This document shows positions 19,880-31,341 of a DNA stretch of 64,000 nucleotides, in pieces. Position numbers and translations under genes: made by a program. Each line of letters starts with the position of its first letter. Position 1 is the first letter of the stretch. Source of the DNA: Symbiodinium kawagutii (taxonomy: Eukaryota > Sar > Dinophyceae > Suessiales > Symbiodiniaceae); contig VSDK01011186.1 of NCBI GenBank assembly GCA_009767595.1, positions 54,927 through 118,926 on the forward strand, in the 5' to 3' direction. The notes beneath the pieces are model-generated. The model was not told the DNA's origin, ran no database searches, and was given only the letters and a program-made list of their open reading frames with translations.

Positions 19880-22797
19880 CTAAACAGCCTCAGTGGGCTG
19901 TGCAAACAGCTCTGGGTCACCAGGAAATAATGCAACGTTTGCAACTGTACACATGTCTTATCTGTTCCTTGTTGTGTTGTTTCTTATCTGCTTCTGTTTG
20001 CATAAACACATGTGTATATGCGTATATTTCACAAAAAAGATTGAATTTAATATATTATATATAATCAAATATATATATATATATATATATGTACGTCCAT
20101 ATCTATCTAAAAAAAATAAATATATATAAAAATATTAGGTATATTTGTATATATACATATATTAGGTATATAAATATACGCACATGCATATGCTGTGAGC
20201 GTGTTCATCAATGAAAACACATATGCACATATAATGTATAAATATACATACATATATACACATTTCGACATACATCTCATCTGGTTTGCATGTGTGTGAG
20301 TCCCGATATTGTATTCATATACGTATGTAGTCAAATCATGTATCCCTGTGGAAATTTGCACTTCATGGCATTGTGAAGTCACGAACAATCAGTACTTTCC
20401 CAGCGGAGGAATGAAACCAAACACACGTGGAATGGATAGACATAAGAAACCTTGGGAACATGATCCCATACTGCACCCTACCCACCGCCACTTGCCAACG
20501 CCCACGACTCAGCAATCATCAACCACAGGTCTTGGCAGCTCCGTTCAGAACCTCAGCTTACCCAGCCAACTCAGCAGACTCTTCACCTCAATGACAAGCT
20601 TCACTCCAAAGGCCATCGTCCAGCATACGTGGAGATTTGCAAGGGACTGTTCAAGCGAAATCGTCCCTGCAGTAGAAGTTCTTGCAGTTCGCTCCTGATT
20701 GTTTTCCGATGTGGTCGGTGATCGGAAATTCAGAAATTGACAATATAGGGATGGTGTTTGGGCCCTCGAACATAGCGTTTTCACACAAGGTTTCCTTTAA
20801 CAATTTGACCGAACACAGGACCAATATGGACCAATGGCTTACCAGCACCCTCCACTGGATCCCAGGTGACCGGTGCGTCACAGCACTTCGGATTCGGCAG
20901 GTGATGAAGGCACTGCGTGGCAATTCTCGTGCAGCCGAATCACAGAGACTTGAACTGAAAACATGGTTACCCTGTGGTAGTCTCTGCTGAAAAATGCTTA
21001 TTTTTTTCCGATCATTCACCAGTCCATTCTATATTCTGTTCTATTTTGTATTACCATCGAAGTTTACTAGTGTCTAAAAAACCGAACCAAACTGTCGGCA
21101 GGGTTTGTTGTTGGCTTCCTGCACATAAACCATCGAAACAACTGGTTGGTGCCTTCAGCCCCTCTGATAAATACTAGCCAACCAACCAACTATCCCAAAT
21201 GGAGTATTGATGTATTGTGGAAAATTGGAAATCTTGGAAACCAGCAACCAAAATAACGTTTGAACGACACCAAACTACGTAATCAGCTGGGTATCAGCTT
21301 CCAGCCTTCCCAACAGTGAGTTGGTGGCCCTGAAGCATCAGTTGGCTGCAGTGTGCATCGACACATCACGAAGCAGGAACTGAACCTAGTGACCTTGTCT
21401 TCATGTAGATCTATGCCCAAATACTCCATGCATGGTATATTGACATGCACAACTGGGTCCTTCATCCCATGTCATCCTCACAACACCTCAGCGTATTAAT
21501 TTCGCCCACTATCAGTACCATGACTAACCATCGTTATTCATAGGTTGGTCAACTTCGCCATTCTAACCATGATTAAACATCATTAGAAACCCACAGATTT
21601 GCCGTAGCTTTTTAGCAATTGTTCACCATCACTACCATCAACTTAGCCATAGGTTTAGTTGAACACCATAGGATTACCATCATTCACCATGCTTGAAATT
21701 TCACGATTCACCATGACTATCATAGGTTTACCACGAGTTGACCGTAGGTTACCATCAACTCAGTAGGTTCCGCCTCGGTTTACCATAGGTGTTGCCATAG
21801 GTTTCGTCAACCACGTTGAAGCCCATAGGCTTACACCATGACGGTTGGTTGAAATCGTGACGTTTTACCATGATAGATATAGCATTATCATATAGGTTTA
21901 CCATGACGGTTTACCATGACGGATCCATTGATTAAACTAGTCATGTAGCTTTACCAAAGGTTGACCCAATTTACCCAATCAATTCCATAGGTTTCCCCTG
22001 TGTCCCTGGCCATTTCCATGATTTTCACCAAAAAACTACTTCTATGGTTCTCAATCCACCTCTGGTAAACACCTGGAAAACCTTGGTTTTTTTACCACGC
22101 TCATGGTTTGAGCTATTTGTTGGCCCATTGACCCATGGTTTAGCAATGTTTACCCCATAAAATCCATCGGTTCACCATCACCAACTACCTGAGGTGGGCC
22201 CCCAACCACTTAGAAGTTGGCTTATAAAAATCTTACATCCCAACTGGTAGAACTATGTAGAATTCATTAACCAAGCTAAGTCAGGCAAATCAACCAACCA
22301 ATAGATATTGCTGCCAGTTAACTGCTAGTTATTACTGGTAGATAGTTAGTTAATGTTCGTTCTACCCCTATCACTGGTAGAAATCACCCTAGTTATACCA
22401 TCTTTTATGCCCCAAAAAAAGTGGTGTAGAAATCACTCAGTGGCACTTGGGGTCCCACCTTGGAGCCACTGATCCGGCAGTGGGTCAAAACCCTTAGTCC
22501 CCCTGATTCCCCTATCATTAACCAGCTCGTTTTCCTTATGAAATTGGTTGGTCATTCTAACCCATTATTGGTTGGTTAACTGCTTGACCCAGCTCGCCAA
22601 AGACAGCTGGTATATATCCCCTATTATTGCTAGTTATCATCCCCTATCATTAACCATTAACTAGCAATAGCTGGTATATAACTAGTTTCCATTATATCCC
22701 CTATTATTGCTAGTTATCATAGCCATATATAGCTGGTATATATCCCCTATCATTAACCATTAACTAGCTATACCATTGGTTAATTGCTTGACCCAAC
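19880..22797 (-). other. Gene 2 intron, about 2.9 kb
   Basis: Contains TA tracts (20050-20290), two overlapping plus frames at 20309-20698 and 20682-20990 that look partly protein-like but have no supporting splice sites, a family D fragment (about 21420-21450), a long ACCAT/TTTACCATGA repeat zone (21500-22170), a family B copy (22475-22600), and repeated CTGGTATATATCCCCTATTA segments (22610-22770). Confidence 0.5.
22475..22600. mobile_element. Family B MITE-like element, variant right end
   Basis: GGCAGTGGGTCAAAACCC on the left. The right end reads GCTTGACCCAGCTCGCCA instead of the usual GACCCATAGCCA. The same variant end is found at the exon/intron boundary near 22798 and at 56850. Confidence 0.65.
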
Positions 22798-22936
22798 TCG
22801 CCATCCGTCCCCTGCAGCTGGGCATCGCCGCCGCCGTGGGCTCCGCCAGCAGCTGAGCGAAGCGCTGCTCCGCCGCGGCCGTGGGCTCCGCCTCCAGCAG
22901 CTCGGCCAGGCGCAGCAGGCCCTTGGCGCGCGCCAC
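22798..22936 (-). CDS. Gene 2 exon, Ala/Leu/Glu-rich helices
   Basis: Acceptor GGTACCCAG, donor GTTGGG. Reads VARAKGLLRLAELLEAEPTA, then AAEQRFAQLLAEPTAAAMPS and CRGRMA. An internal duplication, (A/Q)LL(E)AEPTAAA, is visible. In phase with the ankyrin exon at 23704-23804 and, through one leftover base, with the terminal exon. A family B-type end begins at the donor. Confidence 0.6.
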
Positions 22937-23703
22937 CTGGGTACCGCCACCGGCGGTGGTGGGGGATGAAGCGCCCTGGTGGACCCTGGGAACTGCCATG
23001 TTGGCATAGGGGAATGGGCTTAGGAAAGGTATGGTGAAAATATGGGGAAAACATTGGTGAAAACAGGGTGGAATCATGGGGAATTTGCGTAAGAATGACC
23101 TTCGGAATCTGGAACCATTGATGGAGTTGACTGAGTTGACTACAGATTCTTGGCGCCGAAGGTGAAAAGGATGGTGAAGCATGTGCAACATTGGGACTTG
23201 AGATGTGTATAGGTGACTATGTGTCCAACATCTCCCAATGGGAATGATCCACTTACATGCTTGCTTAGGGCAACTACCCAGCAATGGTGGTTTCATTGGC
23301 CCAGCAATGAGTCAGAAACCAATCAGCTGGTGGTCCCCACGGCATACCATGGCTATGGATATCCCCATAGAATTGCTGTATGCCTTTTGTTGGGTGTTCT
23401 CCCCCGTCGTCCACCAGCTTGTATAAATGAGCCTGCGAACCAACATTGACCATCATGTCTGTCTGACCAACTGACCAAGTTTGATCCATTATTATACTCC
23501 TTTGCAATATAACAAGCGTTAACCATTTGATAAACCAGCACTAGCCAACCAACTGTAAACCATCACCCAACCATAGTCAAGCATTCTGAACCAACTACTC
23601 TTAACAAACCATTCCCAACAAACAATTCTTAACTAACGATTCGTAACCCACCACAACCCAACATTTTCTAAACCAAGCATGTGAACACACCATAGATTAT
23701 CAC
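22937..23703 (-). other. Gene 2 intron
   Basis: AT-rich. A 178-codon minus frame (22760-23296) runs through it because the coding frame of the exon at 22798-22936 stays open upstream; that part shows no coding character. AACCAT-like words lie at 23540-23690. Confidence 0.45.
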
Positions 23704-23804
23704 GGCAGTCCCAGCCACACGTGCCAGAGATGGCAGCGAACGGCCAGAAGCATAGGCGATGTGCGGACCCTGCTGCAGCAGCTGCAAAGCAAAGTCCTCG
23801 TGAC
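23704..23804 (-). CDS. Gene 2 exon, ankyrin repeat
   Basis: Acceptor GCCGCTGGCAG, donor GTGATA. Two bases complete an Arg codon begun in the exon at 24348-24423. Then HEDFALQLLQQGPHIAYASG and RSLPSLARVAGTA. The G-x-x-x-x-A-L-x-L-L-x-x-G helix-turn pattern is typical of ankyrin repeats. Confidence 0.65.
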
Positions 23805-24131
23805 CTGCCAGCGGCAGCAACAACAATAAAGGCTAATCATGGACAGCCATCATTTGTTAGCATGGAGGATCATGATGCTCAATGATGGCTAGACATGATG
23901 GCCCTTTGATTGGCCACAAAATGTTGGTGAATCCCAGGATTAACACACTTATCCTTGTTAACCATCACTAACAATGACCATCACTAGAAACAGTACCATT
24001 ACTAGCAACAACATGCGGCAATAACCATCACCATATTGACAAGGCAGGCCTCCAGCAGTCACAAGTTGGTACCTATCAGTGATATCTACCATTTGCCTGC
24101 AAGTTACACAGCTGTCATGTTCACAGCTATA

Positions 24132-24238
24132 CTGGTTGGTGGTTCCGACCCCTTAAAAAAATATCAGTCAACCAACCATTTGTTAATAACTACTAGGGAA
24201 AATAATCAAAATGATTGAAACCACCAGCCAGTAGTTGG
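24132..24238. mobile_element. Family C MITE-like element
   Basis: CTGGTTGGTGGTTCCGACCC on the left, AACCACCAGCCAGTAG on the right, with the ATATCAGTCAACCAACCATT core. Intronic. Confidence 0.65.
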
Positions 24239-24347
24239 ACTGCACCACTATTGTTAGTTACTATCCCTATTGTCAACCACTACTAACGGGCCCCACCGGG
24301 CCAGCATCACCTGACCCATCACCGGGTTCACCCGCCACGGGGCCCAC

Positions 24348-24423
24348 GTTTGGGTCCTTGGGAAATGGCCCAGTCCAAGGCCGTCCAGCCATCGGCGTCG
24401 CGACAACAAACGTCGATGACGTC
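24348..24423 (-). CDS. Gene 2 exon, ankyrin repeat
   Basis: Acceptor CGGAGCCCAG, donor GTGGGC. Reads DVIDVCCRDADGWTALDWAI then SQGPK. D-x-D-G-W-T-A-L-x-x-A-I is the canonical ankyrin D-x-x-G-x-T-P-L-x-x-A signature. Leaves one base, completed by the exon at 23704-23804. Confidence 0.75.
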
Positions 24424-24469
24424 CTGGGCTCCGACGGGTTGAGAGGACACCCAAACCATCGCAATTGAC

Positions 24470-24610
24470 CACTCATCCATTGATCCACTTTGGGTGTCCT
24501 AAACAGGTAAATCCATTGATCCACTTTGGTGTCCACTCATCCATTGATCCAAAGAGGATCAAACTCACAGCTTGTTAGATCCAACCGCTAAATCCATTGA
24601 TCCACTTTGG
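24470..24610. repeat. Tandem ATCCATTGATCCACTTTGG repeat
   Basis: Three to four imperfect copies of TCCATTGATCCACTTTGGTG with variable spacers, inside a gene 2 intron. Confidence 0.7.
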
Positions 24611-24770
24611 TGTTTCTCACTTCATAGGGGTACCCCAGTTATCATCCAGTCATCGTTTATAAATAGTACTAAACCAGCCATTCTTGGGGTTTCCCAATTT
24701 GGAGACCCCTCCCAATTAGACCACCATAGTACTGCTGTTGCTTCCACTGTGACGCCAGGTGTCCGCTGAC

Positions 24771-24812
24771 ATCAAATGATACAGCACCGTGCTTCGACCA
24801 TAGATGGCAGAC
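24771..24812 (-). CDS. Gene 2 microexon, ankyrin
   Basis: A 42-bp exon: acceptor GGAGCCCAG, donor GTCAGC, 14 codons in phase 0 at both ends. Reads VCHLWSKHGAVSFD and would join the ankyrin exon at 24348-24423 as a helix-G-A-x-x-x-D junction. The acceptor context matches that of the next exon (GGAGCCCAG in both). Confidence 0.45.
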
Positions 24813-25335
24813 CTGGGCTCCGTCAAGCGCATCCAAGCGCATCGTTGATCCATAGTCGTAGTCCCCAATCCATCCCCCAAATGGTCGATATTGATAGGTT
24901 AACTAACCAGCTGTGGAGGTACATCATCAATGGACAGCCCCACATTGGCAGGTCTTTGAATGCCTATGAAAATATTGATACACACATGTGATACGCAAAA
25001 ACACAAAACAATATCTATCGTCTATCGCTATGCAAATTTAGTTGATTCTGTGTTTGAGTCGTTGGATCAACATGTTTAAATAAGTTATTGCTTTACAGGC
25101 CGCATTGGTTGACTCCAATGTTATGACTAGTAATGACTTTTTGGCGTCCAGGCTCTTGGCACATTCAAATATACGATGTTTGCATTACCAATTGCATAAA
25201 CTAAAAAAAACATACCTAAAAGAAAACACATACAGGATACATACACATGTGTACCTTGTATGGGATGTGAAATTTTGTCTACATATTGAGTAGCCAACCA
25301 CTGCTTGAATCCTAATTAGGCAGTGTTTTTTCTAC

Positions 25336-25410
25336 GGGCTTTTGGGTCTTCCATTCTGCATCTCTTTCTGTCAAGCTATAGATTGTCAAAGCGCCAGTTC
25401 GCACAGCACT
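25336..25410 (-). CDS. Gene 2 exon
   Basis: Pyrimidine-rich acceptor GTTTGGTGGAAGCAG, exactly 25 codons in phase 0, donor GTAGAA. Reads [20 protein letters not shown] then KTQKP. It directly follows, on the transcribed strand, the intron holding the 40-bp satellite. Confidence 0.6.
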
Positions 25411-25483
25411 CTGCTTCCACCAAACAAAAACAGGATCACAACGACTCAAAGATACAACGACAATAGTTGGCCCGTATGCATGC

Positions 25484-26750
25484 ATGTCTGTATGTATGCA
25501 TGCATGTCTGTATGTATGCATGCATGTCTGTATGTCTGTATATCTGTATGTCTGTATGTCTGTCTGTCTGTATGTCTGTATATCTGTATGTCTGTATGTC
25601 TGTCTGTCTGTATGTCTGTATATCTGTATGTCTGTATGTCTGTCTGTCTGTATGTCTGTATATCTGTATGTCTGTATGTCTGTCTGTCTGTATGTCTGTA
25701 TATCTGTATGTCTGTATGTCTGTCTGTCTGTATGTCTGTATATCTGTATGTCTGTATGTCTGTCTGTCTGTATGTCTGTATATCTGTATGTCTGTATGTC
25801 TGTCTGTCTGTATGTCTGTATATCTGTATGTCTGTATGTCTGTCTGTCTGTATGTCTGTATATCTGTATGTCTGTATGTCTGTCTGTCTGTATGTCTGTA
25901 TATCTGTATGTCTGTATGTCTGTCTGTCTGTATGTCTGTATATCTGTATGTCTGTATGTCTGTCTGTCTGTATGTCTGTATATCTGTATGTCTGTATGTC
26001 TGTCTGTCTGTATGTCTGTATATCTGTATGTCTGTATGTCTGTCTGTCTGTATGTCTGTATATCTGTATGTCTGTATGTCTGTCTGTCTGTATGTCTGTA
26101 TATCTGTATGTCTGTATGTCTGTCTGTCTGTATGTCTGTATATCTGTATGTCTGTATGTCTGTCTGTCTGTATGTCTGTATATCTGTATGTCTGTATGTC
26201 TGTCTGTCTGTATGTCTGTATATCTGTATGTCTGTATGTCTGTCTGTCTGTATGTCTGTATATCTGTATGTCTGTATGTCTGTCTGTCTGTATGTCTGTA
26301 TATCTGTATGTCTGTATGTCTGTCTGTCTGTATGTCTGTATATCTGTATGTCTGTATGTCTGTCTGTCTGTATGTCTGTATATCTGTATGTCTGTATGTC
26401 TGTCTGTCTGTATGTCTGTATATCTGTATGTCTGTATGTCTGTCTGTCTGTATGTCTGTATATCTGTATGTCTGTATGTCTGTCTGTCTGTATGTCTGTA
26501 TATCTGTATGTCTGTATGTCTGTCTGTCTGTATGTCTGTATATCTGTATGTCTGTATGTCTGTCTGTCTGTATGTCTGTATATCTGTATGTCTGTATGTA
26601 TGTATGTATGGATGGATGGATGGATGGATGGATGGATGGATGGATGTCTGTATGGATGGATGGATGGATGGATGTCTGTCTGTATGTCTGTATGTCTGTA
26701 TGTCTGTATGTCTGTATGTCTGTATGTATGTATGTATGCATGCATACAGG
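25484..26750. repeat. 40-bp satellite with tetranucleotide substructure
   Basis: From about 25520 to 26597 the sequence is about 27 copies of a 40-bp unit built from TGTA/TGTC tetramers plus one TATC. The copies look identical in every line. Flanks are simpler: TGCATGTCTGTA units on the left, GGAT units at 26607-26675 and TGTATGTC units on the right. All six frames are open, so the 440-500-codon ORFs (Cys/Val/Tyr/Leu or Thr/Asp/Gln/His/Arg repeats) are consequences of repeat length, not genes. It lies in the intron between the exons at 27079 and 25410. Confidence 0.95.
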
Positions 26751-27078
26751 CAAAGTTCTACACATCCACACCCGCGAATGTCGATGTGGAGATTTGGATA
26801 GAAAGAGCACACATTTTGGTTTATGTAAATAAAACATATGCACATACCTCAATGTGATGCTTTACAGAATTAACTTTAAGTACATATTTGCATTATCTGC
26901 ATTGGATAATTGAATACGTTTATCTAAGATATAATCATACATGCATGGAAAAAAACAACACTCTAGGGAAGGGTTTGTTTCCAACCTCCCGTCCCCCCTC
27001 GCAAAAGAAACAAAAAAATCAGAATTGTATGCGGTGTCTTCCTTTAAGCCAAGGAGACAATCGTAGAGTTGACTGTAC

Positions 27079-27257
27079 TGCTGCTGCATCAGCATAGGGC
27101 AGCAGCGTGACAACCACATCAGCAGATACTGGCGTCAACACTGCCCATTCAAGCACCTCAAAAACACAGCTTTTGAGATGTTGCAGGTGGCTGGTGGCAG
27201 CAACATGCTCCCTGGCCATGGTAGCAACATTACTTGGAATCTTCATCGGCAGATCAT
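27079..27257 (-). CDS. Gene 2 exon, helical segment
   Basis: Acceptor CATTTGGGAAG, donor GTACAG. After two bases completing an Asp codon it reads DLPMKIPSNVATMAREHVAA, then TSHLQHLKSCVFEVLEWAVL and ADVVVTLLPYADAAA. Helical and hydrophobic. The FEVLEW segment vaguely recalls cyclin-type helices, but ankyrin-like stacking is as likely. In phase with both neighbours. Confidence 0.65.
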
Positions 27258-27468
27258 CTTCCCAAATGAGCACTGGGTGATGTATCTATAAGAACAACAG
27301 TTCCCGGCACGAAGCCAACCTGACCACAGGCATCCCCAGCAGTACATAGCTGGGCAGGTTGCTATCCCACATTCCATCTCATGATTTCATGTGAGATCAC
27401 AGCTACTTGGTGGAAACAACCTCCAACCTCAACCTCCAAGCCCCACACACCTTGCCCCCCACCCCCAC

Positions 27469-27569
27469 CCCTGGCCATCAGCTGCTGACAGCGTCGCCCG
27501 TCGCCCTTCTGCGCCGCTGCGAAGAGCTCCAGCTGCGCCTCGTAGCCGCCCGCCCAGCGCAGGCAGAGC
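27469..27569 (-). CDS. Gene 2 exon, ankyrin-like repeat
   Basis: Donor GTGGGG, acceptor ACCGACCGAG. One base completes a Gln codon. Reads LCLRWAGGYEAQLELFAAAQ then KGDGRRCQQLMAR. L-F-A-A-A-Q-K-G-D-x-x-x-x-x-x-L is a classic ankyrin helix pair. A poly-Gly extension follows if a later donor (GTGTGT) is used. Confidence 0.7.
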
Positions 27570-28344
27570 CTCGGTCGGTGATCACCGCAGGGACAGCTGG
27601 AGACATGGCAAGCTGTGGCAGGATCTGTGGACAGCTGATGTGGCAAGCTGATGATGTGGCAAGCTGAGGTAAGCTGAGCTTAATGAAGATCAATTGATGA
27701 AAGCTATAGCGCTGCCAACAGCTCTGCGTGAGCCTGGCGTGTAGGGCTCTGAGAACCGACATCAATCAAGATCATATCATCAAACTGTTCAGCAAAACGT
27801 GAGTGGTTGCCAAGGTTCAAAAAACATACAACCATCATATATTATAACAATGATGTAACCATAACATAACCATCATGTTAACCATCATCTATAACAATGA
27901 TATAACCATCACGTAACTACAACATAACCATCCATCTAACCTCCCAGCTTCGGATTATGAAGCATCATAATTATTCATGTTTTCGACTTAGAAATGCATG
28001 AAGCAGGAGTTGTTTCCCAGGTGACTCTGAATAGTGACATGGGTGGTGCAAATTTAATCAATTCTAGTAAGGCTCCAGTCAAAAGACTGAATTTTTATGG
28101 CGTGTGAATCCAATCTGCTGCATTCTCCGTTCCCCCAAACTGTTGTATACATCCAGCTATCGCTGAAATGGGTTTACCATCAACGCGTACATACCAATGG
28201 CAAATTACCAATTCTGATCATGGTGATGTGCCAAAAGAATCCAAAAGAGTGGTACCCCCAGTCAACCAATGGTTTTTTAGTAAAATGATCATGATTTGGT
28301 GGGGCCCATTGGTTACCCTATGGCTTGGCACATACCCATATTAC

Positions 28345-28427
28345 TGTAACATCTGGATCATCGATGCTTTCTCAGTGCCCGGCTCTACAACCTGGAGAGC
28401 TTCTGGGGATATCATTCGAGTAGCTGC
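28345..28427 (-). CDS. Gene 2 exon, ankyrin-like
   Basis: Acceptor AAGAAAAG, donor GTAATA. Reads AATRMISPEALQVVEPGTEK then ASMIQML. Phase fits both neighbours. A plus-strand exon reading with its own AG and GTAGAA sites (RLYNLESFWGYHSSSCLFFN) covers the same bases; minus was chosen because it fits the chain. Confidence 0.55.
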
Positions 28428-28711
28428 CTTTTCTTCAACAGCAATGCGTATAGCACAGGTAGAAAATTGATGATCTTCTAGAAATTGTACAGTAAACACC
28501 CCAAACCTTTTGGCTGAAAAGTATATCCGCAGAAGCCGAGCCCTCTGACGAAAGAGACTTATTTAAGGGGACTGTAAACCAGCAGTGCTGCAAACATCGT
28601 GAAGCGTTCATGGCTGGTGGATGGTTGCCACAAAAACAAAAGTGCCCGGGAGGGAAACAACCCATTTGGAGGGTGATCGGTATGGTTTTAAGTTGCCATG
28701 CGATTCTACAT

Positions 28712-28822
28712 ATGGGTGTTTCTCAGAATAAAGGCACCCCCAAATCATCCACTATTAATCATTTAAATAATTAGCATAACAAGACCAACCATTTTGGGAG
28801 CTCCCTATTTTGAGAAACGACC
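28712..28822. mobile_element. Family A MITE-like element
   Basis: GGGTGTTTCTCAGAATAAAG on the left, CCTATTTTGAGAAACGACCA on the right. Core CACCCCCAAATCATCC...AACCATTTTGGGAGCTCCC. Confidence 0.75.
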
Positions 28823-28944
28823 ATATAGTTCTACACACTACACACCTCCTGCTCTTAGTTGTATGCCCTTCTAACGAGTTGCTTCCACTTCTTGGTTTCC
28901 TGACCAACCATCGAGCTCACCATCCCAACCGATCCCAACCCAAC

Positions 28945-29022
28945 CAACGTTGACTCATCACCGAGCGACTGGACGAGATCTTCCGACCCACCGTTGAGCG
29001 CCGCATCGTACAGGTCGGCCAC
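28945..29022 (-). CDS. Gene 2 exon, ankyrin repeat
   Basis: Acceptor TTGGCCGCCACCAG, 26 codons in phase 0, donor GTTGGG. Reads VADLYDAALNGGSEDLVQSL then GDESTL. D-L-Y-x-A-A-L-x-G-x-x-x-x-L-V-x-x-L matches an ankyrin repeat helix pair. A degenerate family A copy follows at 29085-29172. Confidence 0.7.
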
Positions 29023-29084
29023 CTGGTGGCGGCCAAATGTTTCCCCATGACCAAGAAATGGCAACTGGATTTGGTTCCTGAATA

Positions 29085-29172
29085 GCTCGGGGCACCCCCG
29101 AATCATCCTTTTTGAACCATTCGTAGTAGTACAGCAATGTAAATCAACCGTTCTCGGGGGTATTTTGAGAGA
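29085..29172. mobile_element. Family A MITE-like element, degenerate
   Basis: GGGGCACCCCCGAATCATCC and AACCGTTCTCGGGGGTATTT, then TGAGAGACCACCATTTGG. It sits about 60 bp from the ankyrin exon at 28945-29022. Confidence 0.6.
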
Positions 29173-30374
29173 CCACCATTTGGACCCCGCTCATTCGCAA
29201 GGTGGCCAACATCAACGCCATGTCATGGCCATGGCGAACCAAAGCTCTGCGAGCCAAACATGAATCAATCCAACCATCGGGCTCACCTGGCTAGCTGCAA
29301 CCCAGAAATAGATGGGCAAACCCACGGTTCCCTAGAGTTTCCGAAGTGATTCTTCGCCAATCCACCAAAGCTATGGGTGTCGCAAGGTGTCAATGTAGCA
29401 AACCCAGGATTTGATCTGCTGTAAGCCATTTGATCAACCATGATTGGTATGTCGGTCATTATCCTTTCATATTCTTAAAACCATTCACTCAGCATTGGTA
29501 ACAATTGCTCACTGTAACATAGAAACAAAGTCCATGAGCCAACCACACAGGCATGTTCCCATGTTCTATCCTCCTCATACAGGTGACCTGGATCGCATTG
29601 GGAAGGTTTGCGTACCCTGCATCTGCCCTGCTACACCCCATACATCAAACAAAAAAGAAACAGTGGTTCCATAATAAAATTACCTATGATTGAAAGGAAG
29701 TCGTTTTTCTTCGTTTTTATATGACGGTGATTCAATAGAATTGCCCCGACGGAACATCCGCTGACCAAAGTGGTCCAACTAATGGGATGTGAGCAACTGC
29801 CCACGTTTTGGATGTTGGTTATCAACCCATACCCACATGTTAGAAGAACAAACATCATCTTTGGGGGGGGTAGATTCAGGCTAAATCCATCTGCTGTGAG
29901 GCTGGAGGACCCGAGATTGATTCTGTAGGAATGATCCACGCAAGGAAGTCTCATCAGTAGATAGATCCAGACTAGTACCCCATTCGAATCGTGTCTGTTC
30001 CTGGTGATTTCCCATCAACTGAAGTGTAAGAACAGCCACCCGCATTGTGACATAGCTGGGTACTGCTCGTGTTTTCCCATCCGTTTGGTGAACGGGCACC
30101 CCTAGTAGCTCCAACTGGCTCCCCCGTATGAAAGGGCTACAATAGGATACCCCTTGCTCCAACCGCGGCTCCTTCCCAACAACCAGCATCGAATCTCTAA
30201 ATTGTCCATCAAATCTTGCAGCATAGCTGCAACATGCTGCACCTATGGATCAGCTGGTGATTTCGCATCAAATCTCCCAAGTTTCCATGGATCAGCTGGC
30301 GATTTCCCACCAAATCTCCGAAGTTTCCATGGGAAAATCCTCAGCAACAGCAGCACCCAGGCGGTCCAAGTCAC
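29173..30374 (-). other. Gene 2 intron with a protein-like frame
   Basis: Mostly unique sequence. A 102-codon minus frame (29881-30189) has a plausible composition (EPRLEQGVSYCSPFIRGSQL) but no clear splice sites and does not fit the chain; it may be an element remnant. A 42-bp tandem duplication (GGATCAGCTGG...AAGTTTCCAT) lies at 30247-30330. Confidence 0.4.
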
Positions 30375-30472
30375 ATGGCCACTGCAGTCCTTGAGCCCTG
30401 CCCCCAGCGCCAGCAGCGTCCGCACGCTGGCCACCCGCCCGCGGGCCACAGCGAAGTCCAAAGGACCGGCAC
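30375..30472 (-). CDS. Gene 2 exon, ankyrin repeat
   Basis: Acceptor GGCTCCTGCCAG, donor GTGACT. Two bases finish a Gly codon from the exon at 31395-31452. Then AGPLDFAVARGRVASVRTLL and ALGAGLKDCSGH. The G-x-x-P-L-x-x-A-V-x-x-G-x-x-x-x-V-x-x-L-L-x-x-G-A-x-x pattern is a textbook ankyrin repeat. High GC (about 72%) against AT-rich flanks. Confidence 0.8.
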
Positions 30473-30501
30473 CTGGCAGGAGCCATGGCCCAAGCCGCGA
30501 G

Positions 30502-30641
30502 GGTAGCAATAACCTACGGTTGGAATCCAACTTTCGGGGAGATGATCCATGGATTCCATGGGAGATGATCCGGTAGCAATAACCTACGGTTGGAATCCAA
30601 CTTTCGGGGAGATGACCCGTGGATTCCGTGGGAGATGATCC
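30502..30641. repeat. 70-bp tandem duplication
   Basis: Two near-identical copies of a unit starting GGTAGCAATAACCTACGGTT, differing at a few bases (CCATGG/CCGTGG). Immediately upstream, in the transcribed sense, of the ankyrin exon at 30375-30472. Confidence 0.85.
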
Positions 30642-31080
30642 GATTGGAGATAATGCAAATGATCACTAATAAAGTGATACTGATATCTCCCAGGATCATC
30701 TCCAGGATCAATTCAATTAATGTTGCAAGATAATGAGATCATTGACCATCACTAAGGGATGAGCAGATGATCACAGCTGGAGATGATCCGATTGGAGATG
30801 TCAGATGATTCATTGGAGCCAACAGCTGACCGACCTCTGCCGGTTGGAGCAGATGATTTGTTCACAAACTTTCGGGGAGATTCCTCTGCCGGTTCATTGG
30901 AGCTGTAGAGATTCTCCACGACAAGTCATTGGAAATGTAGATGATTTTTTCACCGGGAATCTTCTTGAATGATTGCTTGGTCTAGTGGAATTGACCATGG
31001 TGGCGAGCAGGGTTAGCTTACCTCCCATCACATCAAAACCAGACGGAGAATACCAGCAACAGCCGTGTTTCAGGGTGGTC

Positions 31081-31081
31081 C

Positions 31082-31141
<60 letters not shown>

Positions 31142-31154
31142 ACAACCAACAACC

Positions 31155-31214
<60 letters not shown>

Positions 31215-31223
31215 CAAAACAAC

Positions 31224-31257
<34 letters not shown>

Positions 31258-31306
31258 CAACAACAACAACCAACAACAACAACAACAACAACAACAAACA
31301 ACAACC

Positions 31307-31341
<35 letters not shown>

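Noticed and set aside
20309..20990. Two overlapping plus ORFs (129 and 102 codons) as one frameshifted gene
   Set aside because: Low GC, no splice sites and no recognisable motif. They lie in a gene 2 intron and the minus strand is equally open.
25342..26857. Six overlapping ORFs of 440-500 codons
   Set aside because: All are read through the 40-bp satellite, which lacks stops in every frame. The peptides are pure repeat translations.
27079..27257. Cyclin box based on FEVLEWAVLTP
   Set aside because: A single short motif. The exon lies in phase within an ankyrin-rich series, so helical stacking is the simpler explanation.
29881..30189. 102-codon minus ORF as a retroelement protease fragment
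   Set aside because: No catalytic D-S/T-G motif and no flanking reverse transcriptase or LTR.
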